Shown here one piece after another: positions 35,169 through 44,542 of a stretch of 64,000 nt of DNA. Within the stretch, counting starts at the first letter, position 1; the number at the start of each line of letters is the position of its first letter. This stretch comes from Rubrivivax sp. GTDB taxonomy: Bacteria > Pseudomonadota > Gammaproteobacteria > Burkholderiales > Burkholderiaceae. The stretch covers positions 1 to 64,000 of the forward strand of contig JAEUOZ010000075.1 of NCBI GenBank assembly GCA_016790225.1, in the 5' to 3' direction. A program made the position numbers and the translations under genes. The notes under the pieces are model-generated. The model worked only from the letters and a program-made list of their open reading frames with translations. It was not told where the DNA came from and ran no database searches.

Positions 35169-35957
35169 ATGGTTCACGACACCCTGGTCCTGATGTACCA
35201 CGCCATTCCCGGCAGCAGTCGGGCCTGCCATACGGCGGACCCGCACTACTGCGTCGAGCGTGCGGGATTCGTGCGTCACCTCGATCTCATGCAGGAGCTC
35301 GGTCTCAAGCCGCGCAGCGTGCGCGACGTGATGCTGGGGCAGGGGCCCATGGGACAGGCGCCCGGCGTGGCGCTGACCTTCGACGATGGTCACGAGAGCA
35401 ACTTCGCCGCCTACGCCGAGATCGCGCGCCGTGGCGGCAGCGCCGACCTGTTCATCAACCCGAGCCTGGTCGGCCAGCGCGGCTTCCTGAGCTGGGCGCA
35501 GCTGCGCGAGCTGGCTGCTCAGGGTGCGTCGATCCAGTCGCACGGCCAGCGTCACGTCTTTCTGGATGAGCTGCCTGCAGCCGAGGTGCGGCGCGAGCTC
35601 TCGCTGTCGCGCCGCCACATTGCTGACGAGCTGGGCATAGCGCCCTCGTTGTTTGCGCCGCCCAACGGTCGCCTGCCGGCCGACGGCGTCCAGCTGGCCT
35701 GTGACCAGGGTTACGCGGCGGTCTGCTCATCGCAGGTCGGCGTCTGGCGCGAGACGCGCCAGCGCGAGATTCCGCGCTTCGCGGTGCTGGCCGGCACGCC
35801 GGAGTCGCAGCTGCGCGGCTGGCTGACGCGCTCCCCCTGGGTGATGACCCGCAGCCACGCCCGTGCCGCGCTGCTGCGCTCGGCCAAGCGTGTGCTGGGC
35901 AATCAGACCTACCGCGCGCTGCGCAGCCGCCTGCTGCTGGAGTCACCGCCGCCGTGA
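35169..35957 (+). CDS. Polysaccharide deacetylase (NodB family)
   Basis: 262 residues from ATG 35169; in-frame GTG 35160 is possible. NodB motif 1 is VALTFDDGHESN (metal-binding Asp) and motif 2 is IQSHGQRHVFLD (two metal-binding His); APPNGRL fits motif 3. No signal peptide is evident. These enzymes remove N-acetyl groups from HexNAc residues or other acyl groups from polysaccharides. In this locus deacetylation would expose free amines on the repeat unit. It is coupled to the next gene by a GTGA overlap. Confidence 0.85.
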   Translation: MVHDTLVLMYHAIPGSSRACHTADPHYCVERAGFVRHLDLMQELGLKPRSVRDVMLGQGPMGQAPGVALTFDDGHESNFAAYAEIARRGGSADLFINPSLVGQRGFLSWAQLRELAAQGASIQSHGQRHVFLDELPAAEVRRELSLSRRHIADELGIAPSLFAPPNGRLPADGVQLACDQGYAAVCSSQVGVWRETRQREIPRFAVLAGTPESQLRGWLTRSPWVMTRSHARAALLRSAKRVLGNQTYRALRSRLLLESPPP

Positions 35958-37123
35958 CGACCGCGAGCCTGCTCTTCTGGGCTGCCGCGCTGCTGGTGGT
36001 CTATACCTTCGTCGGCTATCCGCTGCTGATGGCGGCCTGGGCGCGCTGGCGCCCGCGGCCGTTGCGCCCGCAGCCCTGGCTGCCGCGCGTCGCGGTGGTC
36101 GTGGTGATGCACAACGAAGCGGCCCGTGCCCGTGCCAAGCTGGCGAGCTGCCTGCAGCAGGACTATCCGGCCGACAAGCTCCAGGTCGTCGTGGTCTCTG
36201 ATGGTTCGAACGACGATACCGCGGAGCAGATCCGTTCGCTTCACAGCCCGCGCGTGCGGCTGCTGGCCTTCGAAGAGCGCCGCGGCAAGGCCGCGTGCCT
36301 GAACGACGCCGTGGCGGCCTGCGACGAAGAAGTGATCGTCTTCACCGACGCACGCCAGGCGCTCAACCCGCGCGCCGTGAGCCATCTTGTCGAGACCTTG
36401 TCGGATCCGACCGTCGGCGCGGTCAGCGGCGAACTGCTGTTCGTGCCCGAAGGTGTGCGCGAGTTTGGCCAGGGCGTCGATGCCTACTGGCGCTATGAGA
36501 AGTCCATCCGGCGCAGCGAGGCCAGCGTGCACTCCGTGCCCGGTGCCACGGGCGCGCTGTATGCGCTGCGCCGCAGCGCCTTCCGTGCGATCTCTCCGCG
36601 CACCATCCTCGACGACGTGGCAATCCCGATGCAGGCCTGCCTGGATGGGCTGCGCGTGGTCTTTGACGGACGTGCTCAAGCCTTCGATCAGGCCGCAGCG
36701 GCAATTGAAGCCGAGCGGCGGCGCAAGGTTCGTACGCTGGCTGGCAACTACCAGCTCATCGAGCTGATGCCGCAGCTGCTGCTGCCCTGGCGCAACCCGA
36801 TCCTGCTGCAGTTTGTCTCCCACAAGCTGCTGCGCCTGCTGGCCCCGTGGGCGCTGGCGGCCGCGCTCCTGGCCAGCGCAGTTCTCGCCGCACAGGGCGT
36901 GCCGCTCTTCGCCGGTCTGCTGGCGATCCAGCTGGCCTTCTATGGTCTGGCGCTGTTGCCCTGGGTTCTGCCGGCGGGCCGCTCGTTCCGGCTCGCGCGG
37001 GTGGCGCAGGCCTTTGTTGCGCTGAATGGCTTTGCCGTATTGGGCCTCTTCGAGTACCTCGGCAATCGCGAGGCTCATCTGTGGCGCAAGGCACCGACGG
37101 CCGAGTCCGGGGAGGCCCGCTGA
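35954..37123 (+). CDS. Glycosyltransferase family 2, membrane-bound
   Basis: 389 residues from GTG 35954. An N-terminal helix (SLLFWAAALLVVYTFVGYPL) precedes a GT-A domain with VVVSDGSNDDTAEQ, a DxD-like VFTDARQAL, and DDVAIPMQACLDGLRVVFD, then three or four C-terminal helices (~270-370). This is the cellulose-synthase/IcaA-like layout of processive or inner-membrane GT2 enzymes. It would add one sugar of the repeat unit at the cytoplasmic face. The donor is unknown. Confidence 0.87.
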   Translation: MTTASLLFWAAALLVVYTFVGYPLLMAAWARWRPRPLRPQPWLPRVAVVVVMHNEAARARAKLASCLQQDYPADKLQVVVVSDGSNDDTAEQIRSLHSPRVRLLAFEERRGKAACLNDAVAACDEEVIVFTDARQALNPRAVSHLVETLSDPTVGAVSGELLFVPEGVREFGQGVDAYWRYEKSIRRSEASVHSVPGATGALYALRRSAFRAISPRTILDDVAIPMQACLDGLRVVFDGRAQAFDQAAAAIEAERRRKVRTLAGNYQLIELMPQLLLPWRNPILLQFVSHKLLRLLAPWALAAALLASAVLAAQGVPLFAGLLAIQLAFYGLALLPWVLPAGRSFRLARVAQAFVALNGFAVLGLFEYLGNREAHLWRKAPTAESGEAR

Positions 37124-38337
37124 TGGGAGCCCCGCTGCCGGCACCGCGCGTGGTCTACGTGGTCTCCCTCTTCCCGTGCTGGTCGGAGACCTTCATCGTG
37201 CGCGAGATCCAGGAGCTGCTTCGCCTGGGCGTGGACGTTCGCATCGTCTCGCTCAAGCATGCCAGCGAGACGCTGGTGCAGTCCGACGCGCAAGCCCTGC
37301 TGGGGCGAGTGATCTACCCGCCTCGCGGTGGCGTCCTGGTTCGCGCCTGGCTGCGGGCTGCCCTCGGCCAGCCGCTGCATTCGCTGCGCGAGCTGCTCAC
37401 TCTGGTCTTCGGGCTTGCGCGGCACCCGGTCTCGCTGGGCAAGTCGCTCGTCGTGTGGGCACGCACGCTGGCGCTCCTGCCGCGGCTTCGGGCGCTGGCG
37501 CCCGCCCATGTGCACGCGCACTGGGCCACATACCCTTCCACGGCCGCGCTGTGGATGTCGGGCCGCATCGGCGTGCCCTTCAGTTTTACGGCGCACGCAC
37601 ACGACATCTTCCTTGAAGACCATCTGCTGGTCGACAAGCTGCGTGCCGCGGCATTTGGCGTGACGATCTCCGAGTTCAACCGTCGCTATCTGGCCGAGAA
37701 GGTCACGCCGATGGCCTGGCAGCGCATGCGCATCGTGCGTTGCGGCGTCTCACCGGCCCAGTATGAATTCCGTCCCGAAGGCCGACTCCGCGGCCGGGTG
37801 CTGGCGGTTGGCCGCTTGGATGCGATCAAGGGCTTCGAGCACCTGATCGACGCTTGTTCGATGCTGCAGCGACGCGGCATCGGCTTCGAGTGTCACATCA
37901 TCGGCGAAGGGCCCCTGCGTGAGGCGCTGCAGGCGCGCATCGACGGCCTTGGGCTGGGCCAGCAGGTGCAGCTGCTGGGGGCCTGCCCGCAGGAGCAGGT
38001 GCGAGAAGCGCTCTATGCCAGCAGCGTGTTCGTGCTGCCTTCGGTGGTCACGCCGCAAGGCGATCGAGACGGCATTCCGGTGGCGCTGATGGAGGCCATG
38101 GCCTGTGGCGTGCCCGTGGTCTCCACCCGCGTATCGGGCATTCCCGAGCTGGTCGAGCACGGCATCGGCGGCCTGCTGGCGCACCCGGCCGATGCGGCCG
38201 ATCTCGTGCGCTGCATCGAGAGCCTGCTGGCAGCCCCCGAGCTCGGTCGGCGATTGGCCTATGCGGCGCGCCGCAAGGTGGAGCGCGACTTCGACGTCGC
38301 CCAGGAAGCGAGGAAGCTTCATGCCGCCTTCGTTTGA
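37123..38337 (+). CDS. Glycosyltransferase family 4
   Basis: 404 residues from ATG 37123 (TGATG overlap; GGAGG upstream). GT-B fold: the N-terminal domain has YVVSLFPCWSETFIVREIQE and HAHWATYPST; the C-terminal domain has GRVLAVGRLDAIKGFEHLI and the donor-site GIPVALMEAMACGVPVVSTR. The start resembles colanic-acid type transferases. It is retaining and uses a nucleotide sugar. The last 17 bases overlap the next gene. Confidence 0.87.
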   Translation: MGAPLPAPRVVYVVSLFPCWSETFIVREIQELLRLGVDVRIVSLKHASETLVQSDAQALLGRVIYPPRGGVLVRAWLRAALGQPLHSLRELLTLVFGLARHPVSLGKSLVVWARTLALLPRLRALAPAHVHAHWATYPSTAALWMSGRIGVPFSFTAHAHDIFLEDHLLVDKLRAAAFGVTISEFNRRYLAEKVTPMAWQRMRIVRCGVSPAQYEFRPEGRLRGRVLAVGRLDAIKGFEHLIDACSMLQRRGIGFECHIIGEGPLREALQARIDGLGLGQQVQLLGACPQEQVREALYASSVFVLPSVVTPQGDRDGIPVALMEAMACGVPVVSTRVSGIPELVEHGIGGLLAHPADAADLVRCIESLLAAPELGRRLAYAARRKVERDFDVAQEARKLHAAFV

Positions 38338-39535
38338 ACAGACCCGCCTGCCAGGTGCGCCGCGCCTGCGCCTGCTGCTGCTGACCGACGAGATGGAGAT
38401 CGGCGGCTCGCAGCGCCAGATCGTCAACCTTGCGCGCGGCCTGGATCCGCTGCGCTTCGAGGTCACCGTCGGCTACTTTCGCAATCCGTCGTTCTTCGTC
38501 GATCAGCTCAAGCAGGCGGGAATCCGTGTCGTTCATCTGCCCAAGCGGGGCCGTGTCGATCTGTCCTTCCTGCGCGACTTGCGCCGCGAACTGCGCGAGG
38601 GCCGCTATCACGTCGTTCATGCCTTTGCCTTCAGTGCCGAGCTCTGGTCTGCCGTGGCGCGGGTGGGCCTGAGGGGCCGGCAACCGCCGCAACTCGTGAG
38701 TTCGATCCGAGGCACCTATGACTGGTACAGCAGCCTGCACTGGCTGCTCAAGCGCTGGGTGACTCATCAGTCCACCCGGGTGGTCGCCAACTCGCGCATG
38801 GGGGCCGAATTTGCGTGTCGCCGGATGCGATTGCCGGCCACCGGCATCGACGTGATCTACAACGGCGTGATGGCGGAACTGCCCGCACCGGATGTCCGTG
38901 CGGCCCTGCGCGCGACCTGGCAGATGACTGCCGATGAGGTGATCGCGCTCTTCGTGGGCCGGCTCGTCGACGTCAAGGACGTGGGCACCCTCCTGCGCGC
39001 GATGCATCGCCTGCAGCAACAGCAGCTGCCGCTGAGGCTGGTGCTTTGTGGTGACGGGCCCGACATGGCCGCGCTTCAGGCCCAGGCCGAGCGCCAGGGG
39101 CTGCAGCAGCGTGTGATGTTCCTGGGGCAGCGCGATGACGTGGTGGCCCTCATCGAGGCGGCTGACCTGCTGGTGCTGCCATCGAGACAGGAAGGGCTGT
39201 CCAACGTGATCCTGGAGGCCATGCGGGGAGGGCGGCCGGTGGTCGCTTCGCGTGCGGGCGGCAATGTCGAACTGGTCGAGCCGGAACGCACGGGTCTGCT
39301 GTTCGAAGTGGGCGACGACGCCGCGCTGGCCGCAGCGCTGCGGCGCCTGGCGCTGGACCGTGGCTTGCGCGAGAGTCTCGGGCGACACGGCGCGGAGCGC
39401 GTCCGCAGATCCTTTGCCGTCGGCCCCATGGTGGCAGCGCTGGCTCGCGTCTACCGCGAAGCCCATGGTCAACCTGGCCGGCTGCGGCCGGCGTCTCGTT
39501 CCAAGGTGGGTGGCGATGTCCGGCACCCTGGGTGA
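38321..39535 (+). CDS. Glycosyltransferase family 4, XrtA-locus type
   Basis: 404 residues from ATG 38321 (AGGAAG upstream). The N-terminal domain has LLLTDEMEIGGSQRQIVNLA; the C-terminal domain has VIALFVGRLVDVKDVGTLL and EGLSNVILEAMRGGRPVVAS. The EIGG(S/A)xR N-terminal pattern is common to GT4 enzymes of XrtA exopolysaccharide loci. It would act on the lipid-linked repeat unit in the cytoplasm. The last 20 bases overlap the asparagine-synthase-like gene. Confidence 0.87.
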   Translation: MPPSFEQTRLPGAPRLRLLLLTDEMEIGGSQRQIVNLARGLDPLRFEVTVGYFRNPSFFVDQLKQAGIRVVHLPKRGRVDLSFLRDLRRELREGRYHVVHAFAFSAELWSAVARVGLRGRQPPQLVSSIRGTYDWYSSLHWLLKRWVTHQSTRVVANSRMGAEFACRRMRLPATGIDVIYNGVMAELPAPDVRAALRATWQMTADEVIALFVGRLVDVKDVGTLLRAMHRLQQQQLPLRLVLCGDGPDMAALQAQAERQGLQQRVMFLGQRDDVVALIEAADLLVLPSRQEGLSNVILEAMRGGRPVVASRAGGNVELVEPERTGLLFEVGDDAALAAALRRLALDRGLRESLGRHGAERVRRSFAVGPMVAALARVYREAHGQPGRLRPASRSKVGGDVRHPG

Positions 39536-41360
39536 CTTCCTGTTGTGGCTTGGCGATGCAGGGTTGCCGGCTCCGCAGTCGCTGCTGCAGGCAGAGACCT
39601 GGCCGCCGTTGCCGGCTGCCGCCGCCGTGCAGTCAGCGCAGCCGGCCCCGGGGCTGCGCTTGTGGTGGCGTGGTGCTGTCGCTGCGCACGCCGAGACCTG
39701 CGGCATGCTGGGGATGGCGCTTGCGCCGCCGCAGGGGCGCCAGAGCTCGACGGTCGGCGATGCCCTTGCAGGGCCGCTGGCCAGCTGGCAGGCGCAGCGA
39801 GACGGGCGTCCGCAGGACCTGCAGGGGCGCTTCATCCTGCTGGGCTGGGATGCCGCCAACGGCTGTGTCCAGGCCAGCACGGACGCCTTTCGCACCTGCA
39901 ACCTGGTCTGGGCCAGCACCGATCACGGCTGGCTGCTCGCCAGTGACCTGCGGCTGATCCTGGCGACCGGCCGGGTGCCGCGCAAGTCCTCGCCGGCAGC
40001 GATCTACCAGTACCTGAACTTCGGCTATGTGCCGGCACCGCTCACCGCCATCGAAGGCATCTCCAAGCTGCCCGCAGGCTGCACGCTGACGCTGGATCGT
40101 GGTGAAGCGCAGGTCAGGCCCTGGTGGGACGCGCGCTATCCCGCCGATGCCCGCCAGCCGGAGCCCGAACGGGTGGCGGATCTGAGGCGTCAGCTGGTGG
40201 GAACGGTGGAAGACTACCGTCCTGGTGACCGTGATGGATGGGGCGCCTTTCTCAGCGGCGGCACGGACAGCTCCAGCATCTGCGGCATCCTCGCTCGCGC
40301 GCACGAAAGCCCCGTCAACAGCTTTTCCATCGGCTTTGCCGAGGAGGGCTACGACGAGCTGGAGTACTCGCGCATCGCCAGCCGCGCCTTCGGCCTTCAG
40401 GCGCACGAGTACCGGGTGAGCGAGGACGACAGCGTCGAGGCCTTGAGCCAGCTCGTCAGCGGCTACGATGAACCGTTTGGCAACGCCTCGGCCATTCCGA
40501 CCTTCCACTGCGCCCGGCTGGCCGCGCGCCACGGCGTGACGCAGCTGGTGGCTGGCGATGGCGGCGACGAAATCTTCGGCGGCAATGAGCGCTACCGCAA
40601 GGACGCCATCTTCGAGATGTTCCACGGCGCGCCGTCGCCCTTGCGATGGCTCGGTCGTGGCGCGGCCGCCGCCTTGTCGGGCGTCGATGCGCGCTGGGCC
40701 AATCGTGTCAAGAACTTCGTGCACCGCGGCAGCCTGCCGAACCCGGATCGCTTCTACAGTGACGACGCCTTCGCTTCCAAGCACTTCGGCGAGTTGCTGA
40801 GCCCTGCTTTCCAGGGCCTCGTCAGGCCGGACGATGCGCTGGACGTGCAGCGCGGGCTCTACGCCCGGGCCGAGGCGGACCATGCCCTGCACCGGCTGAT
40901 GTACCTGGACCTGAAGATGACCATCGCCGACAACGATGTGGTCAAGGTCGTGCGCGCCGCACGCCTGGCGGGCGTGGACGTGAGCTTCCCCTATCTGGAC
41001 CGGCGCCTGATCGACTTCACCGGACACCTGCCTTGGCGCGACAAGCTGCGCGGCAAGCACAAGCGCTACCTCTTCAAGCGAGCGGCAGACGACATCCTGC
41101 CCGAAGCCATCCGCAACAAGCGCAAGCAGGGTTTCGGCCTGCCGATCAGCGTCTGGCTGCGGCGCGGCGGTCGCTACCACGATCTCGTGCGCGAGGCCGT
41201 TCTGTCCGGACGCGCGACACAGCGCGGTCTCTTCGAGCCGGGCTTCGTGCGCCAGCTCCTCGAACGGCACGAGCGCGGCGCCTGGGACCACTCCATGGAA
41301 CTGCACATGCTGCTGATGCTCGAACTGTGGCACCGCGAAAGGGTCGACACCCATGCGTGA
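39516..41360 (+). CDS. Asparagine-synthase-like protein lacking the glutaminase nucleophile
   Basis: 614 residues from ATG 39516 (AAGGTGG upstream); an earlier ATG at 39462 adds 18 residues. The synthetase half is intact: PP-loop FLSGGTDSSS (~245), VAGDGGDEIFGGNERYRKD, and RNKRKQGFGLPISVWLR. The N-terminal half keeps a recognisable Ntn-hydrolase outline (DLQGRFILLGWDA) but begins MSGTLGDF, without the Cys2 that forms the active site in true glutamine-dependent enzymes. It should therefore activate a carboxyl with ATP but not use glutamine, like beta-lactam synthetase or other repurposed paralogues. A uronic acid or peptide carboxyl is a candidate substrate (inference). The next gene overlaps it by 8 bases. 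Confidence 0.85.
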   Translation: MSGTLGDFLLWLGDAGLPAPQSLLQAETWPPLPAAAAVQSAQPAPGLRLWWRGAVAAHAETCGMLGMALAPPQGRQSSTVGDALAGPLASWQAQRDGRPQDLQGRFILLGWDAANGCVQASTDAFRTCNLVWASTDHGWLLASDLRLILATGRVPRKSSPAAIYQYLNFGYVPAPLTAIEGISKLPAGCTLTLDRGEAQVRPWWDARYPADARQPEPERVADLRRQLVGTVEDYRPGDRDGWGAFLSGGTDSSSICGILARAHESPVNSFSIGFAEEGYDELEYSRIASRAFGLQAHEYRVSEDDSVEALSQLVSGYDEPFGNASAIPTFHCARLAARHGVTQLVAGDGGDEIFGGNERYRKDAIFEMFHGAPSPLRWLGRGAAAALSGVDARWANRVKNFVHRGSLPNPDRFYSDDAFASKHFGELLSPAFQGLVRPDDALDVQRGLYARAEADHALHRLMYLDLKMTIADNDVVKVVRAARLAGVDVSFPYLDRRLIDFTGHLPWRDKLRGKHKRYLFKRAADDILPEAIRNKRKQGFGLPISVWLRRGGRYHDLVREAVLSGRATQRGLFEPGFVRQLLERHERGAWDHSMELHMLLMLELWHRERVDTHA

Positions 41361-42549
41361 ACAGGGTTACAGCGTGCTGATGGTGCTGGAGAGCACCTTC
41401 CCTTCGCCGGGCGGCGGCGGCGCGGAATCGCAGGTGCGTACCCTGGGCCTGGAGTTCCTGCGGCGTGGCCAGGCGCTGGAGGTGATCGTGCCGATGGTGG
41501 CCGGTGGCCCGCAACAGCCTCGGGAACAGATCGAAGGCATTCCCGTCACGCGCATTGCCTATCCCAAGGTGCCCTGGCTGGGTGCCGGCTGGATGCTGCT
41601 GAGCCTGGCCTGGCTGTTGTTTGCGCGCCGGCATGCCTACGCCGTGATCCATGCCCACATTGCCGGCAACATGGCGGCGGTCTGCAGCCTGATGGGCCGC
41701 TGGCTTGACAAGCCTGTGCTGGTCAAGCTGACCGGGATGACGGAGATGCGTGGCGGCATCCTCGACAAGGAGCCGCGGCTGGGCGGCCGCCTGCGCAAGA
41801 GCGCGCTGCTGGGCAGCTCTGCCTACCAGGCCACGAGCCGGCGCATCGGGGCCTTGCTGGCCGAGCGCGGCTTCGATGCGCGCAAGGTCCTGCACTTGCC
41901 CAATGCCGTGGACACGCGGCGCTTTGCCCGCGTCGTGCGCGATCAGGATCTGCGCCGGCAGCTCTGCGGCTTGCGTGAGCGCGTGGGCATCTTCGTCGGC
42001 CGTCTCGAGCCCGAGAAAGGCATCGAGCTGATGGTCAAGGGCTGGGCGCAGGCATTTGCCGGACGTGGCGATGCCGCGCTGCTGCTGGTCGGAGATGGCA
42101 GCCTGCGCACCGTGCTGGCGGAGATGGGGCGCGAACTGGGCATCGAGCAGCAGATCGTCTTCACCGGCGCCACGAACGAGGTCGAGCGATACCTGGCGCT
42201 GGCGGACTTCGGCTTGCTGACCTCGCAGTACGAAGGCCTGTCCAACTCGCTGCTCGAGTACATGGCCTCCGGTCTGCCCGTGGTGGGCTCGCAGGTCAGC
42301 GGCACGGAAGACTGGGTGATCGACGGACGCACCGGCTGGCTCTTTCCGGCCGGGGATCTGGCGGCACTGGAACGCGCCCTGTGTGCCGTGCGCGAGACGC
42401 CGATGCCGCGCTTGCGCCAATTGGGCCAGCAGGCGCGCCAGCTGGTGGAAGAGCAGGCATCCATCGGTGCCGTCGTGGACACCCTGCAGAAGACCTATCG
42501 CGATCTGAGCCCCCTGGAGGCTGGCCTGCGAACGGTCGGCCGGCCTTGA
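41353..42549 (+). CDS. Glycosyltransferase family 4
   Basis: 398 residues from ATG 41353, overlapping the upstream stop. N-terminal acceptor motif LESTFPSPGGGGAESQV and HAHIAGNMAA; C-terminal VGIFVGRLEPEKGIELM and EGLSNSLLEYMASGLPVVGS with the EX7E donor-binding pair. It is one of four transferases in the operon, which together with the initiating enzyme suggests a repeat unit of about five sugars. Confidence 0.87.
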   Translation: MREQGYSVLMVLESTFPSPGGGGAESQVRTLGLEFLRRGQALEVIVPMVAGGPQQPREQIEGIPVTRIAYPKVPWLGAGWMLLSLAWLLFARRHAYAVIHAHIAGNMAAVCSLMGRWLDKPVLVKLTGMTEMRGGILDKEPRLGGRLRKSALLGSSAYQATSRRIGALLAERGFDARKVLHLPNAVDTRRFARVVRDQDLRRQLCGLRERVGIFVGRLEPEKGIELMVKGWAQAFAGRGDAALLLVGDGSLRTVLAEMGRELGIEQQIVFTGATNEVERYLALADFGLLTSQYEGLSNSLLEYMASGLPVVGSQVSGTEDWVIDGRTGWLFPAGDLAALERALCAVRETPMPRLRQLGQQARQLVEEQASIGAVVDTLQKTYRDLSPLEAGLRTVGRP

Positions 42550-42631
42550 ACTCTCGGGCAAGGCTCGAGCCTACACGTGTGACCAGTGACATGACCCTAT
42601 CCGTTAGTCAACCGCGCAAGGAGTTCTGCTG

Positions 42632-44521
42632 ATGTGCGGCATTGCCGGCGTTTTCAGCCCTCACGGGCCGGTGCGGCTGGACGCGGCCGTCGTGGAAGCC
42701 ATGTGCGGCCGCATCCGCCATCGCGGGCCGGACGATCAGGGCGTCTTCTCGCATGAGAGCGGCCACATCGGCATGCGCCGACTGGCCATCATCGATCTGC
42801 ACAGCGGCCACCAGCCGATCCACAACGAGGACCGCTCGGTGTGGATCGTCTTCAACGGCGAGATCTACAACTTCAAGGCCCTGCGCGCGCAGCTGGAGGA
42901 CTTGGGGCACCGCTTCTACACGAACACCGATACCGAGTGCATCGTGCACGCCTACGAGCAGTATGGCGAAGACTGCTTCAGCCACCTGCGTGGCATGTTT
43001 GCCGTGGCCATCCTGGATCTGCGCCAGCGCCGGCTGGTGCTCGGGCGGGATCGGCTGGGCAAGAAGCCGCTCTACACCACACAGCTGCCCGACGGCACGC
43101 TGGCGTTCGCTTCCGAGCTGAAGTGCCTGTTCGAGGTGCCCGGCTTCGACCCTGCCATCTCGACTTCGGCCACGCGCGACTATTTTGCGCTGGGCTACGT
43201 GCCGCAGCCGGCCAGCATCTACGAAGGCGTGCACAAGCTGCCGGCCGCCCACGTGCTGGTGCTGGACGACCGTGGCCTGCGCCAGCGCCGTTACTGGTCA
43301 CCCGTGTTTGGTCCCAAGTGGACGGCCGATGAAGCCACGCTGCAGGAGCAGCTGCTGGAGCAGCTGGAAGACGCCGTGCGCGTTCGCCTGGTCAGCGATG
43401 TGCCGTTTGGGGCCCTCCTCAGTGGCGGTACCGATTCCTCGGTGGTCGCGGCGCTCATGGCACGCAACATGACGCAGCCGGTGAAGACCTTCTCCATCGG
43501 CTTCCGCGAAGCGGCCTTCAACGAGCTGCCGGATGCTCGCCGCGTGGCGCAGCACATCGGTGCCGAGCACCACGAATTCATCGTCGAGGCCGATGCCGTC
43601 AGCCTGCTGGACACGCTGGTGGAGTCCTTCGACGAGCCCTTTGGCGATGCCTCGGCCGTGCCCACCTGGCTGGTCTCTCGCCTGGCCGCGCAACACGTCA
43701 AGATGGTGCTCTCGGGTGACGGTGGCGACGAGCTCTTTGCCGGCTACGAGCGCTACCGCAAGTACCGTCAGCTGCTCGACCTGCGACAGGGCAGCCTGGG
43801 CCTGGCCGGGCCTGGGCTGGCGGTGGCTTCGGCCCTGCTGCCGGGTGCGCGTGGCGCACGGCTGGGTCGCATCGGTGCGCGCCTGTCGCAGGCCTGGCCG
43901 GACGACTATCTGAGCGGTGTGGCGCTGGCCACGCGCGAGGATCTGGGCGAAGTCCTGGCCCTGGAGCCGGCGATGCTGGATCCCTTCGCCAGCGTGCGCG
44001 GCGCCTTTGCCGGTGCCGGCGGCGGCGACGCACTGGACCGCATGCTGGAAGGCGACATGGCCACCTACCTGGTGGACGACATCCTGGTCAAGGTGGACCG
44101 CATGACCATGGCGCACTCGCTGGAAGCCCGGTCGCCGCTGCTCGATCACCAGCTGCTGGAGTTCGCCGCACGCCTGCCTTTTGACATGAAGCTGCGCGGA
44201 ACCACGGGCAAGTACCTGTTCAAGCAAGTGGCGCGAAGGCTGCTGCCGGCGGCGCTGCTGGACAAGCCCAAGCAAGGCTTTGCGATCCCGGTGGCGCGTT
44301 GGCTGCGTCACGAGCTGCGCGAACGCATGGCCGATGTGCTGGCGTCGCGCAGCCTGCGCGAGCGTGGCCTCTTCCGCCCGGAAGGCCTGCAGCGCTGCTT
44401 CGCACGTCATCTGACTGGCCAGCAGGATCACAGCGAAATGCTGTGGCTGGTGCTGACCTACGAGACCTGGGCGCGCCGCTTCGTCGATGGCCGTTCGCCG
44501 GCCCGCGTTCGGGCGGCCTGA
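42632..44521 (+). CDS. Glutamine-dependent amidotransferase, asparagine-synthase family (XrtA system)
   Basis: 629 residues with AAGGAG before the ATG. It begins MCGIAGVFSP, so Cys2 is present for glutamine hydrolysis. RHRGPDDQG, FNGEIYNF and the ammonia-tunnel region follow, then the PP-loop LLSGGTDSSVVA (~265), LSGDGGDELFAGYERYRK and KPKQGFAIPVARWLR. Length and position match the amidotransferase typical of XrtA exopolysaccharide loci. Homologues such as WbpS amidate uronic acids in O-antigens, so converting GalNAcA to its uronamide is a plausible role. A gap of 82 bases precedes it, allowing an internal promoter. Confidence 0.88.
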   Translation: MCGIAGVFSPHGPVRLDAAVVEAMCGRIRHRGPDDQGVFSHESGHIGMRRLAIIDLHSGHQPIHNEDRSVWIVFNGEIYNFKALRAQLEDLGHRFYTNTDTECIVHAYEQYGEDCFSHLRGMFAVAILDLRQRRLVLGRDRLGKKPLYTTQLPDGTLAFASELKCLFEVPGFDPAISTSATRDYFALGYVPQPASIYEGVHKLPAAHVLVLDDRGLRQRRYWSPVFGPKWTADEATLQEQLLEQLEDAVRVRLVSDVPFGALLSGGTDSSVVAALMARNMTQPVKTFSIGFREAAFNELPDARRVAQHIGAEHHEFIVEADAVSLLDTLVESFDEPFGDASAVPTWLVSRLAAQHVKMVLSGDGGDELFAGYERYRKYRQLLDLRQGSLGLAGPGLAVASALLPGARGARLGRIGARLSQAWPDDYLSGVALATREDLGEVLALEPAMLDPFASVRGAFAGAGGGDALDRMLEGDMATYLVDDILVKVDRMTMAHSLEARSPLLDHQLLEFAARLPFDMKLRGTTGKYLFKQVARRLLPAALLDKPKQGFAIPVARWLRHELRERMADVLASRSLRERGLFRPEGLQRCFARHLTGQQDHSEMLWLVLTYETWARRFVDGRSPARVRAA

Positions 44522-44542
44522 TCGCGGGCCTGGCTGCTGACC

